A stretch of 64,000 bases of DNA, from contig NZ_JONL01000008.1 of NCBI RefSeq assembly GCF_000711735.1, positions 124,001-188,000 on the forward strand, written 5' to 3'. The DNA is from Maridesulfovibrio frigidus DSM 17176 (GTDB lineage Bacteria; Desulfobacterota; Desulfovibrionia; Desulfovibrionales; Desulfovibrionaceae). Position 1 is the first letter of the stretch. Each line of letters begins with the position of its first letter. The position numbers and the translations under genes were made by a program. Below, one piece after another: positions 16,429-26,429 of this stretch. A model generated the notes under the pieces. That model made no database searches. It saw nothing but the letters and a program-made list of their open reading frames with translations, and was not told the DNA's origin.

Positions 16429-18974
16429 TGACATCTTTGTCCGGACCGCTCACTTCGGTTGAATCCCTTCATGCAGGGCGTGAAATTCTCCTTGCGGCAT
16501 GCTCTAAGAGCATGCCGCAAGACTTTTCCCAGCGCATGTCTCTTCTTGTAGATGAATATTTTAGAGCAAGGCTGGAGGAGGCTATAGGTGAAGGACTCCT
16601 GCCGGGCTTTGCGGGTATTTCCGTCGTTGCCGTCGGGGGGTATGGGCGAGGAAAGCTCTCTCCTTTTTCTGATTTGGACGTATTGCTACTGATTGATTCT
16701 CCTAAAAAACTTAACTTGGAAGATTTGGCGGCTTTTCTTTTTCATCCGTTGTGGGATTTGAAATTTGAAGTTGGCCATGGCGTCCGCAGTGTTCAACAGA
16801 ATATTAAACTTGCGAAAGACGATTTCAAAGTGCTTGGTTCATTGCTTGATCTACGTTTTGTAGCGGGTAGTGAAATTCCTTTCGAGACTCTTGCCGTCAA
16901 ATTTAAAGAGAAGGTTATTCCTGCTGCAGGCGATTCATTTTGCAAAACAATATGGGATAACCGCAGCGCTATCGGAGTCGGTATGGACTCTGTTGTTCTT
17001 GAGCCTGATCTTAAGAATGGATGGGGGACTCTTAGAGATGTTCAGTTCGTTCACTGGTGTGCAAGTATTAAGGGGAACTATTTCCCGCTGAGTGATGATG
17101 ATCTTGAAAATCTGCTTAAAGATGAAGCTCTTTTAATAAGAGTACGCTCCGCGTTGCATTTAGTCTCAGGTCGTAAGGTGGACCGTTTGGATATTGAGCG
17201 GCTTGCCGATGTCGCGTCACTTTGCGGCGTGAAAGGGTATTCTCCAGCAAAGCGCGGTCAGGATTTGCTAAATGAACTGCATGCGGCAATGGTTCGCGTG
17301 AGGTCTCTCGGCAATTCATTGTATAGGGAAACTTTCCTTCGCGATTCACTGAACTTCATTAGTTCAGATGGCCTGGTTACTTTGAAATCTGCTTTAAATC
17401 TTTTTGAAATAAAATCTCATAGCGGAGATCCCCTGACCCGTGATACTCGCCGCGCTGTAGCTGCTCTTGATGATATCTCCGATATTTCTATTAGCGATGC
17501 CTTAGGTTCTTTAGTAAAAATTTTTAAGGGACCTTTCGGCTGGAGAGCATCTCTTGAAATGCTTGATAGCGGATTGATCGGCTCCTTTATTCCTGCCTTT
17601 TCAAAATTAGCAGCACTTGTTCCTTACGACGGTTATCATAAATATCCTCCGGGCAGGCATTCCCTACTCACCGTTCATAAATGCTGCGATATTTTCAGGG
17701 AAGAGTTTGAATCGCCTGACAATTTAGAGGACAAGTTTAATGATAAATTTTTAACTGATGCGGATCTAGATATTTTGGTTTTAGCGGCCTTTTTTCATGA
17801 CATAGGAAAAGGCGGTAGAGAGCATAGTGAGCGGGGCGCAGAAATTACTGCAAAGATCCTCTCACAGACAAATTTTCCATCTGAATTTAACGAAGACATC
17901 CTTTTTTTGATTCGGTCCCATCTGGTGCTGGTGAAAGCGGCTCGCCGCATTGATTTGAGTGATGTGGATTCGCTTCTTGAGATTGGGCGCAAGGTTGGAA
18001 CCCCTAGAAGGCTTCGGCTTCTCTTTATTCTTTCTATGGCCGATTCCATGGCAACAGGCCCGAGAGTCTGGAATTCATGGAGTGAATCTCTGCTAAGGGA
18101 ACTATATAACGGCTTGAACCATGTCTTGACTGAAGGCGATTTGCTTGAAGTAGATAGTTCTCTGAAAATCGCAACCACCCTTGAAAAGGTTAAAGCTCTA
18201 GCTTCAGATGTACTGGGTGAAGAGCTGATTGATACAATGCTCAGCGCGATGCCGGACAGGTATATTTTAAATGAAGAGCCAGACGAAATAGTTTCGCACA
18301 TGCAGCTCGTCCGTAGGTTTAACGGGGCATATGAAAAGGATCTTATTCGCAAGCCCAGTGGTAAGGGGGGTAAGGGGCTTAATATAGTAGATGTTGCGGA
18401 AATTGAAGATGGTCGAACAAGGCTGGTAATTATTTCACGTGATCAGAATTTCTTATTCGCTTCTCAAACGGGAGTGCTCGCTCTTCACTCAATCAATATT
18501 TTGTCCGCGGAGATCTTTTCATGGAGTGATGGAACAGCTGTGAATATTTTCACTGTTAAAACTCCTCCCGCCGAATCAATTCCGGAGGATTTATGGGCGC
18601 GGGTTGAACGGTCCATTATGTACGCCATGACTGGCAGGCTCTCGCTTGATTACCGTTTGCATAAAAAAAGGAATTCACTTTTCGCCAAGTCAAACTCTGC
18701 AAAGGTTTCAACACAGATTTCAGTCGATAACGATTCCAGTGAATCTTATACAATTTTTGAAGTTAAGACGCAGGATCGTTCCGGAATTCTCTATGATATT
18801 GCAACAACTTTTTCACGCATGAATATTGATTTGCGCATGGCGAGAATTTCTACAACGGGAAACAGTGTTTTTGATGTTTTTCATGTGGAAAATTCGGGCT
18901 GGGGAAAGATTGAAGATCGTGAACATGTGAAGGAGCTTGTCGGAGCACTCGAATTTGCTGTTTCCGACTCTTAA
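16428..18974 (+). CDS. glnD: [Protein-PII] uridylyltransferase/uridylyl-removing enzyme
   Basis: This 848-residue enzyme adds UMP to PII when glutamine is low and removes it when glutamine is high. The nucleotidyltransferase core is [19 protein letters not shown] (about residues 68-86). The HD phosphohydrolase core is [16 protein letters not shown] (about 455-470). Two ACT domains that sense glutamine occupy the C-terminus, the second opening with [17 protein letters not shown] near 774. Length and order fit GlnD. It overlaps glnB by one base, so the two are translationally linked. A perfect inverted repeat lies inside the first 35 codons. Confidence 0.95.
16491..16521 (+). repeat. Perfect 15-bp inverted repeat inside glnD
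   Basis: The left arm (16491-16505, CTTGCGGCATGCTCT) and right arm (16507-16521) are exact complements separated by one A. In glnD mRNA this would form a very stable hairpin at codons 22-32, followed by ACTTTTCCC. It is in frame and encodes ordinary residues. Confidence 0.9.
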
Positions 18975-18997
18975 TAAGGTTTTTTAAGGAGTTAGTG

Positions 18998-20674
18998 ATG
19001 TTTCCTAGAATGATAATCCATATGCTCGTTGACGCTTTGGTCTTTGTTGCAATTTGTTTGCTTCTTATTTTTCTCCCTGAACCTTTTGCAGGTAGCAGCA
19101 CTATTCCTTTGCTTTCACTTTTCGTGGGGGGGCTTGCAACTATATTGGTGGTCGATTTTGTTATTTCACTTCGCGGAGCAAAAGATTGCGAACTCGGAAA
19201 TCAATGGATGGAGTCAGTTTACGGCGGCCGCCCTTTGGAATGTGATCTCTCAGAAGTTCATAAGAATTTTCCTGAATCTGTGGGGCTTGGGGAACATGTT
19301 AAGTCATTAACTGCCAAGCTTGAAACAGCCGAAAATGATGTGCGTGTTCAGAAGGAGAAGAAAGAAAAAGCATATCACCTGGCCGATGATGCCAGAGCGC
19401 ATGCGGAGCAGGCCCGTTGTAAGGGGCTCCTTTCTGCGGCAAAAACTCTTGAGGCCGCAGTTGAGGGACTCCGCAGCGAGTCAACTCTTCTTGGTGATGC
19501 CTCCTTGCGCGCTCGGGACGGGGCGGAAAAGCAGCAGGGGTTATTGTCTTCGGTTGTTACTTCCATGGAGCAGATTGATGTTTCCATTGCTCAGTCTGCA
19601 ACTCGCGCTGAAACTGCTGCTGATGATGCAGAAAGCGCAGCTGAGCAGGCGCAGTCCGGGGAAGTTGTTCTTAAGAAGACGATTGAATCCATCGGATCTG
19701 TTCTTGAAAATTCTAACGAGCTTAACGGGCTTGTTGCAGGACTCGGAGTGCAGGCTGATGGCATTGGCAATATTATGAATGTTATTTCAGATATTGCGGA
19801 TCAGACAAATCTTCTTGCCTTGAACGCTGCAATTGAAGCCGCGCGAGCTGGTGATGCGGGGCGCGGATTTGCCGTGGTGGCGGATGAGGTTCGTAATTTG
19901 GCTGAAAAAACTATGGAAGCTACCCGTGATGTCGGAACTGAAATAGGTAGAATACAGCAGCATGTAGAGGACACCATTGCTGGAGTTGATACCATCGCAG
20001 GTCTGGCGGGTGACGCTTCTCAGCTTGCAACTCAGTCAGGGGAGGCTCTTGTTGATATCGTTTCTCTTGCCGGAAAGAGTTCTGTACGGGTTCGTAAAAT
20101 TGCCGAAGAAGCCATTCAGCAGGCCGAGGCTAGCAGTGATGTGCGGGAAGGCGTTACAGAAGTTCATTCTATTTCAGACGAAACAGGCGAAGCTATGTCC
20201 GGAGCATCTGATTCTGTAGGTGCCCTAGGTAGACGTATCTCTGACCTTGATGATATGATCGGAGTGTTTCAGTTAGTCGGTAACGGTAAGGTACAGGAAG
20301 TTATCAGTTTACTTGCCACATCAAAGGACGTGCAGTCTCGTGATCGCGAATTGCAGGAACGGGCCGTGAGAAAATATGTGCGGGAACACTCATTTCTTGA
20401 ACTCGTGTACATTACGGATCATCACGGTGTTCAGACCATCAGCAATATTTCCGGACAGGTTCAGGGGTATGAAGAGGATAGCTCCTCATGTGGGTCAAAT
20501 TGGGCTGGACGTGCTTGGTTTACTGGGCCCCTCGAAGATAAAACCCTCTATATTTCAGACGTATATCAATCTTCTGCTTCAGGGCAGAATTGTATTACTG
20601 TGTCAGGCCCTTTCCTCAGTCCTGAAGGAAATGTGCTCGGGGTGATTGCCGCAGATGTCAGAATTTCCGGATAA
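18998..20674 (+). CDS. Methyl-accepting chemotaxis protein with C-terminal PDC/Cache-like domain
   Basis: This 558-residue receptor has two N-terminal membrane helices (about 5-27 and 33-57) with almost no periplasmic loop. A long coiled coil follows, with the signalling tip at about 265-305 ([19 protein letters not shown]). The last ~110 residues (about 447-558) read like a PDC/Cache sensor: [20 protein letters not shown], then [13 protein letters not shown] and GVIAADV. This domain is normally periplasmic; here the topology places it in the cytoplasm. ATG 18998 is preferred over the adjacent GTG 18995 because AAGGAG is then well spaced. It begins 23 bases after glnD. Confidence 0.9.
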   Translation: MFPRMIIHMLVDALVFVAICLLLIFLPEPFAGSSTIPLLSLFVGGLATILVVDFVISLRGAKDCELGNQWMESVYGGRPLECDLSEVHKNFPESVGLGEHVKSLTAKLETAENDVRVQKEKKEKAYHLADDARAHAEQARCKGLLSAAKTLEAAVEGLRSESTLLGDASLRARDGAEKQQGLLSSVVTSMEQIDVSIAQSATRAETAADDAESAAEQAQSGEVVLKKTIESIGSVLENSNELNGLVAGLGVQADGIGNIMNVISDIADQTNLLALNAAIEAARAGDAGRGFAVVADEVRNLAEKTMEATRDVGTEIGRIQQHVEDTIAGVDTIAGLAGDASQLATQSGEALVDIVSLAGKSSVRVRKIAEEAIQQAEASSDVREGVTEVHSISDETGEAMSGASDSVGALGRRISDLDDMIGVFQLVGNGKVQEVISLLATSKDVQSRDRELQERAVRKYVREHSFLELVYITDHHGVQTISNISGQVQGYEEDSSSCGSNWAGRAWFTGPLEDKTLYISDVYQSSASGQNCITVSGPFLSPEGNVLGVIAADVRISG

Positions 20675-20676
20675 CA

Positions 20677-20719
20677 GCAGGAATGATTTTATTTTAAATC
20701 ATTTGCTCCTGCAATTTTG
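20677..20719 (+). terminator. Probable terminator after chemoreceptor gene
   Basis: GCAGGA (20677-20682) pairs with TCCTGC (20707-20712), with an inner ATGATTT/AAATCAT stem and a small bulge, followed by AATTTTGTT. Confidence 0.65.
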
Positions 20720-20813
20720 TTGCTCCGTTTTTTTGTAGATTGTGATGCTTTTCTTGCCAAAATCGCTATATTTATCTAAGTCAGCTTTAGTTTAATCAGT
20801 GGAGAGGAAAATC

Positions 20814-22082
20814 ATGAAAGTACTTATAGTCGGTTCAGGTGGAAGGGAACACGCTTTATCTTGGAAACTTGGGCAGAGCCCGAAGGTTTCTGAAATTTTT
20901 ATTGCACCGGGAAACGGGGGAACTCGTCTTGAAGGCACAAACGTTCCGATCAAAGACGATGATTTACCCGGTCTGGTTAAATTTGCTAAAGAAAATAAAA
21001 TAGACCTTGTTGTCGCAGGTCCTGAATTACCTCTTGTTTTAGGTATAAAGGAAGCTCTGTCTAAAGAGGGCATTCCATGTTTCGGTCCGGGAGCATATTC
21101 CGCAAATCTTGAAGGCAGCAAAGCTTTTTCTAAGATGGTTATGCGTGATTCCGGCGTGCCTACTGCACCATTTCAGGTCTTTGATGAATTTGCACGTGCT
21201 AAAACTTTTGTTGAAAGCAAGGGCGCTCCTATTGTTATCAAGGCTGACGGACTTGCAGCAGGTAAGGGTGTTGTAGTTGCTTCTACAGTTGAAGAAGCAA
21301 TCGAAGCCCTCGAATCAATGATGATAAGAAAAGATTTCGGATCTGCCGGAGAAAGAGTTGTTGTTGAAGAAGCGCTTCAAGGTGAAGAAGCTTCTTTCTT
21401 GGCATTCTGCTCAGGTGAAGATTACGCGCTCCTTCCTTCCGCTCAGGACCACAAAGCTGTGGGTGAAGGAGATACTGGGCCAAATACCGGTGGTATGGGC
21501 GCATATAGTCCTGCTCCGATTTTGCCTCGCGAAAAATACGAAGAAACAGCTGAACTGTGTATCAAGCCTGTGCTTAAGCTTCTGGCAGACAGAGGAGAGC
21601 CTTTCGTAGGTATCCTTTACGCTGGACTTATGTACACACCTGATGGACCTTCAGTTTTAGAATATAACGTGCGTTTCGGTGATCCTGAATGTCAGCCGCT
21701 ACTTATGCGTCTTGATAGTGATCTTGCCGAAATAATGCTTGCCTGTGTTGAGGGTAGAATTTCTGAGGTGGACGTTAAGCTTAAGTCAGAAACAACCATG
21801 TGTGTTGTTATGGCTGCTGGCGGTTACCCCGGTCCTTACGAAAAGGGCATGGAAATTACTGGCTTTGAAGAAGCTGAGCAGGTTGAAGGTGTTAAGGTTT
21901 TCCAAGCTGGTACAACATATCAGGATGGGAAAACTCTTACTAACGGAGGCCGTGTACTGGGCGTAACCGCTCTAGGGAGCGACCTTTCTATAGCTCAGGC
22001 GAAAGCTTACGAAGCTGTAGAAAAACTTTCCTTTAAGGACGCGTACTTCCGCCGCGATATCGGAAATAAAGGACTTAAATAA
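20814..22082 (+). CDS. purD: Phosphoribosylamine-glycine ligase
   Basis: This 422-residue ATP-grasp enzyme makes glycinamide ribonucleotide, step 2 of purine synthesis. It begins MKVLIVGSGGREHAL, and has IKADGLAAGKGVVVA, QDHKAVGEGDTGPNTGGMGAYSP and VLEYNVRFGDPECQ. Those cover the N-domain, the ATP-grasp lid and the metal site of GARS. GTG 20799 is in frame, but GAGAGG at 20802-20807 and the family's usual start support ATG 20814. The stop codon overlaps the purE start by one base. Confidence 0.97.
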   Translation: MKVLIVGSGGREHALSWKLGQSPKVSEIFIAPGNGGTRLEGTNVPIKDDDLPGLVKFAKENKIDLVVAGPELPLVLGIKEALSKEGIPCFGPGAYSANLEGSKAFSKMVMRDSGVPTAPFQVFDEFARAKTFVESKGAPIVIKADGLAAGKGVVVASTVEEAIEALESMMIRKDFGSAGERVVVEEALQGEEASFLAFCSGEDYALLPSAQDHKAVGEGDTGPNTGGMGAYSPAPILPREKYEETAELCIKPVLKLLADRGEPFVGILYAGLMYTPDGPSVLEYNVRFGDPECQPLLMRLDSDLAEIMLACVEGRISEVDVKLKSETTMCVVMAAGGYPGPYEKGMEITGFEEAEQVEGVKVFQAGTTYQDGKTLTNGGRVLGVTALGSDLSIAQAKAYEAVEKLSFKDAYFRRDIGNKGLK

Positions 22083-22579
22083 TGAGCGCAGCAAAAGTAG
22101 CCATTTTTATGGGGTCAATTTCAGACAGGGACACAATGCAGCCTTGTTCTGACTTGCTTACCAAATTAGATATTCCACATGTTTTCACGGTTTCTTCCGC
22201 ACATCGCACTCCTGAAAGGACTGCTAATCTTGTGAAGGATCTAGAAGCTAAAGGTTGCCAGATTTTTATCTGTGCCGCCGGACTTGCAGCTCACCTTGCT
22301 GGTGCCGTTGCTGCTAAAACTATTAAGCCTGTGCTTGGCGTGCCTATTTGCGGTTCCGCTTTAGGTGGAATGGATGCGCTTCTGGCAACTGTTCAGATGC
22401 CTCCGGGATTTCCAGTTGGAACTCTTGCTCTTGATAAAGTCGGAGCTAAAAATGCTGCATGGATGGCAGCTCAGATTTTAGCTCTACATGATGATAAGAT
22501 CGGCGCTAAAATTATCGAAGCCAGACAGGGATTTGTTGATGCTGTAGAAAAAGCTGCGGCAGAACTTGAATCTGCATAG
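22082..22579 (+). CDS. purE: N5-carboxyaminoimidazole ribonucleotide mutase
   Basis: This 165-residue protein converts N5-CAIR to CAIR in purine synthesis. It has the PurE fold motifs FMGSISDRDTMQ, SSAHRTPERT, AAGLAAHLAG, PVLGVPICGSALGGMDALL and TVQMPPGFPVGTLAL. The active-site Ser, Asp and His of GS.SD and SAHRTP are intact, and AAHL with the following segment resembles class I PurE, which acts with PurK; purK is not in this window. It starts on the last base of purD, so the two form a translationally coupled pair. Confidence 0.95.
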   Translation: MSAAKVAIFMGSISDRDTMQPCSDLLTKLDIPHVFTVSSAHRTPERTANLVKDLEAKGCQIFICAAGLAAHLAGAVAAKTIKPVLGVPICGSALGGMDALLATVQMPPGFPVGTLALDKVGAKNAAWMAAQILALHDDKIGAKIIEARQGFVDAVEKAAAELESA

Positions 22580-22621
22580 TTGAAATAGTACAAACTGTTT
22601 CAGTTTTCCTAGAGTTAATAA

Positions 22622-22657
22622 AAGCCGGGTTTGATTTTTATCAAGCCCGGTTTCTTT
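22622..22657 (+). terminator. Intrinsic terminator after purE
   Basis: CCGGGTTTGAT (22625-22635) pairs with ATCAAGCCCGG (22640-22650) with one wobble. It is followed by TTTCTTTA. Confidence 0.85.
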
Positions 22658-22714
22658 ATATCTGTTGGGAATTACATTGGAAGATATATAACAGGGTTTT
22701 CTGAGAGGTCAGCT

Positions 22715-23341
22715 ATGTCGCTAGAATTTTGGGTTATGTATGTTGTCACAGTTTTTCTTGCATCGATAATACCTGGGCCGAGTATGATACTGGCTTTGTC
22801 GCACGGTATGAGGTTTGGCGCTAAAAAAACGATGGCGACTGCCCTTGGAAATAGCGCAGCTTCTTTTTTACAGGCTGTGATTTCCATCGCGGGGCTTGGC
22901 GCTCTTTTGGCGGCTTCAGAAACAGCGTTCATGGTGGTTAAGTATACGGGGGCGGCTTATCTTGTCTGGATAGGAATAAAAATGATCTTTTCCGGCGAGT
23001 TTAAGGTTAACGCTCAAAAATCCGCCAATGGAGAAATTGTTTCTTCTCAGAAATTATTCATGCAGGGATTTTGGGTTGCTGCTGGTAATCCGAAAGCGAT
23101 TGTTTTTTTCAGCGCGCTTTTTCCGCAATTTATCAGCGTTCAGTATGCTGGGATTCAGCACTTTGCAATGCTCTTAGGCTTGCTTACGCTTATAGCGTTC
23201 GGCTGTATGATGATTTATGCAACTGGCGGAGAGAAGGTTACAGGGCTCATTAAAGAATCTTTTGCCGGCAGGTATATGAATAAGGTTCTTGGAACATCTT
23301 TTGTCGGCCTTGGGCTGGGGCTTGCGTGTTCGCGCAGGTAG
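22715..23341 (+). CDS. LysE/RhtB-family amino-acid exporter
   Basis: This 208-residue protein has about six membrane helices. It shows the LysE-family N-terminal motif SIIPGPSMILALSHGMRFGAKKT and the conserved GFWVAAGNPKAIVFFSALFPQF. Family members export amino acids or homoserine-lactone-like compounds; the substrate here is not predictable. ATG 22715 follows GAGAGG, and the frame upstream of it runs into the purE terminator, so it is not coding. The gene stands alone between a terminator and a convergent response-regulator gene. Confidence 0.88.
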   Translation: MSLEFWVMYVVTVFLASIIPGPSMILALSHGMRFGAKKTMATALGNSAASFLQAVISIAGLGALLAASETAFMVVKYTGAAYLVWIGIKMIFSGEFKVNAQKSANGEIVSSQKLFMQGFWVAAGNPKAIVFFSALFPQFISVQYAGIQHFAMLLGLLTLIAFGCMMIYATGGEKVTGLIKESFAGRYMNKVLGTSFVGLGLGLACSRR

Positions 23342-23366
23342 TTTGAAGTAATTTAAATCAGATGTG

Positions 23367-23735
23367 TCAGCTCATCATTCCATGAACAGTTTTCAGGAAA
23401 TCAGCTTTAGTGAATGGTTTAACCAGGGCTTCTTTTGCGCCTAGAGCTTTGGCCTGTTTAATATATTCAAGTCCGGTATGTTCCCCACCACCAGAAATAA
23501 CTATAATTTTGCTATCTGTTTTTTTCTGCTTTATTTCTATAATGGTTTGAATTCCATCCATATTGGGCATGAAAATGTCTAATATTACAAGGTCGATCTC
23601 ATGGTCTGCAAACAACTGTATACCTTCTTCGCCGTCGGGGGCGAATAGAATAGTTGCTTGCTCTTTCTTCAAATAGTGTTTGAGCAGGTCCCGCATCTTA
23701 GGGTCATCATCAATTATAAGAATCTTTTTCATCAC
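23367..23735 (-). CDS. Stand-alone response regulator receiver protein
   Basis: This 122-residue protein is a single CheY-like receiver. The acidic pocket is DDD (residues 9-11), the phosphorylation site is Asp53 in LVILDIFMPNMDG, and the conserved Lys is in ALVKPFTKADF. No output domain is present, so it acts by protein contact or as a phosphorelay intermediate. An Hpt protein gene lies 87 bases upstream on the same strand, which suggests the two exchange phosphate. The cognate kinase is not identified. Confidence 0.92.
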   Translation of the reverse strand: MMKKILIIDDDPKMRDLLKHYLKKEQATILFAPDGEEGIQLFADHEIDLVILDIFMPNMDGIQTIIEIKQKKTDSKIIVISGGGEHTGLEYIKQAKALGAKEALVKPFTKADFLKTVHGMMS

Positions 23736-23822
23736 TACTTCTTTGTGTCTTCATTTGTAAATTAATAAGTATAGGTTCCGGTCTCGCTATCAACTTGAAA
23801 GATGGTCCTAAAAAATATTACA

Positions 23823-24182
23823 TTAAATTTGTTCTATTGTTTCGGGAAGAAATTTAAAGGCCAAGTTTGCTTCTTCAGTGACTTTTTCATAGAGCTCTTG
23901 CGAGTTCTTTAGTTCGTTATTTTTAGTCGCTTTTTCCAATTTATCACTTGCAAATTGTGCGGCGGCGGCTCCGACTGTTCCAGATTCACCTTTTAAGGTG
24001 TGGGCATGAAGCGAAGCTTTTTGCAGATCGCCTGTTTGAAGGAGCATTTCAATTTTTTCGAGGTGTTTTTTTGCTTCTTCTTTGTATATGGCGATAGCTT
24101 CACAGAGCAGTTCTTTGTCTCCGCAAAATCTTTCTAATGCTTTATCAAGCTCAAAACGATCAGCATAGTCTTTAAAATTCAT
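23823..24182 (-). CDS. Histidine phosphotransfer (Hpt) domain protein
   Basis: This 119-residue all-helical protein has the Hpt motif LHAHTLKGESGTVGA, with His61 the likely phosphoacceptor. Hpt proteins shuttle phosphate between hybrid kinases and receiver domains. It lies just upstream of a stand-alone receiver on the same strand and probably forms a small relay unit with it. A second Hpt protein lies at 43085-43396. Confidence 0.88.
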   Translation of the reverse strand: MNFKDYADRFELDKALERFCGDKELLCEAIAIYKEEAKKHLEKIEMLLQTGDLQKASLHAHTLKGESGTVGAAAAQFASDKLEKATKNNELKNSQELYEKVTEEANLAFKFLPETIEQI

Positions 24183-24345
24183 TGAAGACCTCTCTATTTA
24201 TTAATAAAACAATACTAACTTAGATCGTAAGATCTGCCATTCTTCAATTATTCGATATCCCTCTTTAAATAATAGTATAGTAGTTATTTGGGCTTAACAT
24301 TGATTGCTGAAAATCGCAAAAAATATCATATTTAATAAATATCAT

Positions 24346-24388
24346 AAAAAAGACTCCGTTTGCTAGTTTGCAAACGGAGTCTTTTTTT
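24346..24388 (-). terminator. Terminator of htpG
   Basis: An 18-bp perfect stem (24346-24363 with 24370-24387) has a six-base loop and terminal A and T runs on both sides. It follows htpG on the minus strand and is strong in either direction. Confidence 0.9.
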
Positions 24389-24406
24389 GTGATTGTGTGG
24401 TAAAGG

Positions 24407-26305
24407 CTAGTCTTTCTTTTCTAGCTCTGCGTACCATCCGCCCGCTTTCGTTAGCAGATTCTGGATTCTGCCTACAAGCGCGTGAGGATCGTTCAGGTAG
24501 CCTTCAAGTAGAAGTGCTGATTCAAGCAACTGCCTGGAGGATAGTTCAATGAACTCATCGTCTGCGTTGACTTTGAAAATGTTCAGCATTGAACGGAGAA
24601 GAGGATGATCAGCATTGATTTCCATAGTCTTGGTTGGGATTGAAGTATCCTTGTGCATGACTTTCATGATCTTTTCCATGGAGGATGTCATTCCTCCGGA
24701 AGGGCTGATCAGGCGGCATGGGCTGTCGCTGAGTCTTTCAGAAATGATAACTTCAGCTACTTCATCGCCAAGTACTTCTTTCATCTTCGCTGCTAGAGCG
24801 TCCATGTCTTTTGTTTCTTCTTCATTTAGCGGAGTAGCTTCATTTTCTTTTTTAGCTGATTCAAACTTATCGAGGTTTTCGAGGTCAGCATATTCAGCGG
24901 CTATAAGCTTGAATTCTTTGTGCTCACGAAGCCCTTCCATGACGAACTCATCAATTGGTTCGTAAAGGTACATAACTTCGATATCTTTATTGCGGAAGAT
25001 TTCAAGATGCGGGTTTAGGTTGGCAGCTTCACGGCTGGCAACGAATGCATAGTATATTTCTTTCTGGTCTTCTTTTACGCGCTCGATGTAATCATCAAAT
25101 GATACGAGAGTATCGGCTTCAGCTTTGGATGAATCAAAGCGGAGAAGATTTGCGTATTTATCTTTGTTCAAGAAATCCTGATGACCTGCTTTGAAAATCT
25201 TAGCGTGCGCTTTCCAGAATTTTGCGTATGTTTCTGGATCGTCTGTTGCGATTTTTTCAAGCTGTCCGAGAACCTGCTTGGTCATTGTTGAACGGATTTT
25301 ACCGATGAGCAGGTTGTCCTGTAGTGTCTCACGGGAAATATTCAGCGGTAGGTCTTCGGTATCTACGACACCTTTGATGAAACTGAGGTATTCAGGGAGC
25401 AGATTCTTATTCTGGCGCTCGATGAGTACTCTGCGGACGTAAAGGTCGATTCCCCAGTTGTCGCGATCCATGCCGAAGATATCGAGATCTTTTTCAGGCA
25501 CGAAAAGAAGGCTGTTGAACTGAACCGGAGCATCAACGGAGAAATGAAGATTGCTGATAGGTGGCTGTGAATCGTAGGTGAGGAATTTGTAGAATTCTTC
25601 GTACTGTTCCTGTTTGATCTGGAACTTAGGTTCACGCCAGAGAGCTGTTACGGTGTTGACCCTTTCGTCCTGAATCATGATTGGGAAAGAAACGAAATTT
25701 GAGTGCTTGGAAATGATTCCTTTAAGCTTATCTTCGGAACCGAAACGCTCAACCATGTCGTCTTTGAGGAACACTTCAATGGAAGTTCCGTGAGCCATTT
25801 CTTCATCAAGAATGGTCAATTCATAGTTGGTCTTACCATCAGAAGTCCACTGAATAGCAGGAGCATCTTTCTTGAAAGATTTTGTGCGGACAACAACTTT
25901 GTCTGAAACCATGTAAGCGGAGTAAAAGCCAACTCCGAAACGACCAATGAGGCTGTCCAGATTTTCTTTGGAATCAACTGCCTGCTTGATGAACTCAGCA
26001 GAGCCGGAATGTGCGATTGTTCCGATATTTGCCATGACTTCTTCTTTCGTCATGCCTATTCCGGTGTCAGCTATTGTGATCGTCTTAGCTTCTTCATTGT
26101 AGGAAATACTGATCTGCGGTTCGATGTCGTCATCAAGTTCAGGATCGCGGGTTGTTTCAAAACGCATTTTATCAAGAGCATCAGAAGCGTTTGATACTAG
26201 CTCTCTCATGAAAATTTCGCGGTTGGTGTAGAGAGAGTGGACGAGGATGTCGAGAAGCTGGTTAATTTCAGCCTTAAATTCAAATTTTTCTGTCTGTTCA
26301 GTCAT
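24407..26305 (-). CDS. htpG: Chaperone HtpG (Hsp90)
   Basis: This 632-residue protein is a full-length bacterial Hsp90. The N-terminal ATPase has FMRELVSNASDALDKMR, ITIADTGIGMTKEEV, IGRFGVGFYSAYMV and HGTSIEVFL. The middle domain carries GVVDTEDLPLNISRETLQ with the catalytic Arg, and the C-terminal dimerisation domain follows. It refolds and stabilises client proteins in the cytoplasm using ATP. A MerR-like regulator gene is directly upstream on the same strand, separated by a hairpin; no CIRCE element was found. Confidence 0.97.
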   Translation of the reverse strand: MTEQTEKFEFKAEINQLLDILVHSLYTNREIFMRELVSNASDALDKMRFETTRDPELDDDIEPQISISYNEEAKTITIADTGIGMTKEEVMANIGTIAHSGSAEFIKQAVDSKENLDSLIGRFGVGFYSAYMVSDKVVVRTKSFKKDAPAIQWTSDGKTNYELTILDEEMAHGTSIEVFLKDDMVERFGSEDKLKGIISKHSNFVSFPIMIQDERVNTVTALWREPKFQIKQEQYEEFYKFLTYDSQPPISNLHFSVDAPVQFNSLLFVPEKDLDIFGMDRDNWGIDLYVRRVLIERQNKNLLPEYLSFIKGVVDTEDLPLNISRETLQDNLLIGKIRSTMTKQVLGQLEKIATDDPETYAKFWKAHAKIFKAGHQDFLNKDKYANLLRFDSSKAEADTLVSFDDYIERVKEDQKEIYYAFVASREAANLNPHLEIFRNKDIEVMYLYEPIDEFVMEGLREHKEFKLIAAEYADLENLDKFESAKKENEATPLNEEETKDMDALAAKMKEVLGDEVAEVIISERLSDSPCRLISPSGGMTSSMEKIMKVMHKDTSIPTKTMEINADHPLLRSMLNIFKVNADDEFIELSSRQLLESALLLEGYLNDPHALVGRIQNLLTKAGGWYAELEKKD

Positions 26306-26324
26306 TCGTTTTTCTCCAAAAAAT

Positions 26325-26362
26325 TAAATTCCCTCCGGCTGTCATAGTGACAACCGGAAGGT
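26325..26362 (-). terminator. Hairpin between MerR-like gene and htpG
   Basis: CCGGTTGTCA and TGACAGCCGG (minus-strand reading) form a stem with one wobble around a three-base loop, extended by flanking pairs. It lies just ahead of the htpG ribosome site and is followed on the minus strand by AATTTAATTTTTT. It may be the regulator gene's terminator or an htpG leader structure. Confidence 0.55.
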
Positions 26363-26429
26363 AATATATGGTGTGAATAAAGGGGAAGCCTTCGCCGTGA
26401 TTCCGGCGTAATTGTGGCTTTCTAGTAAG

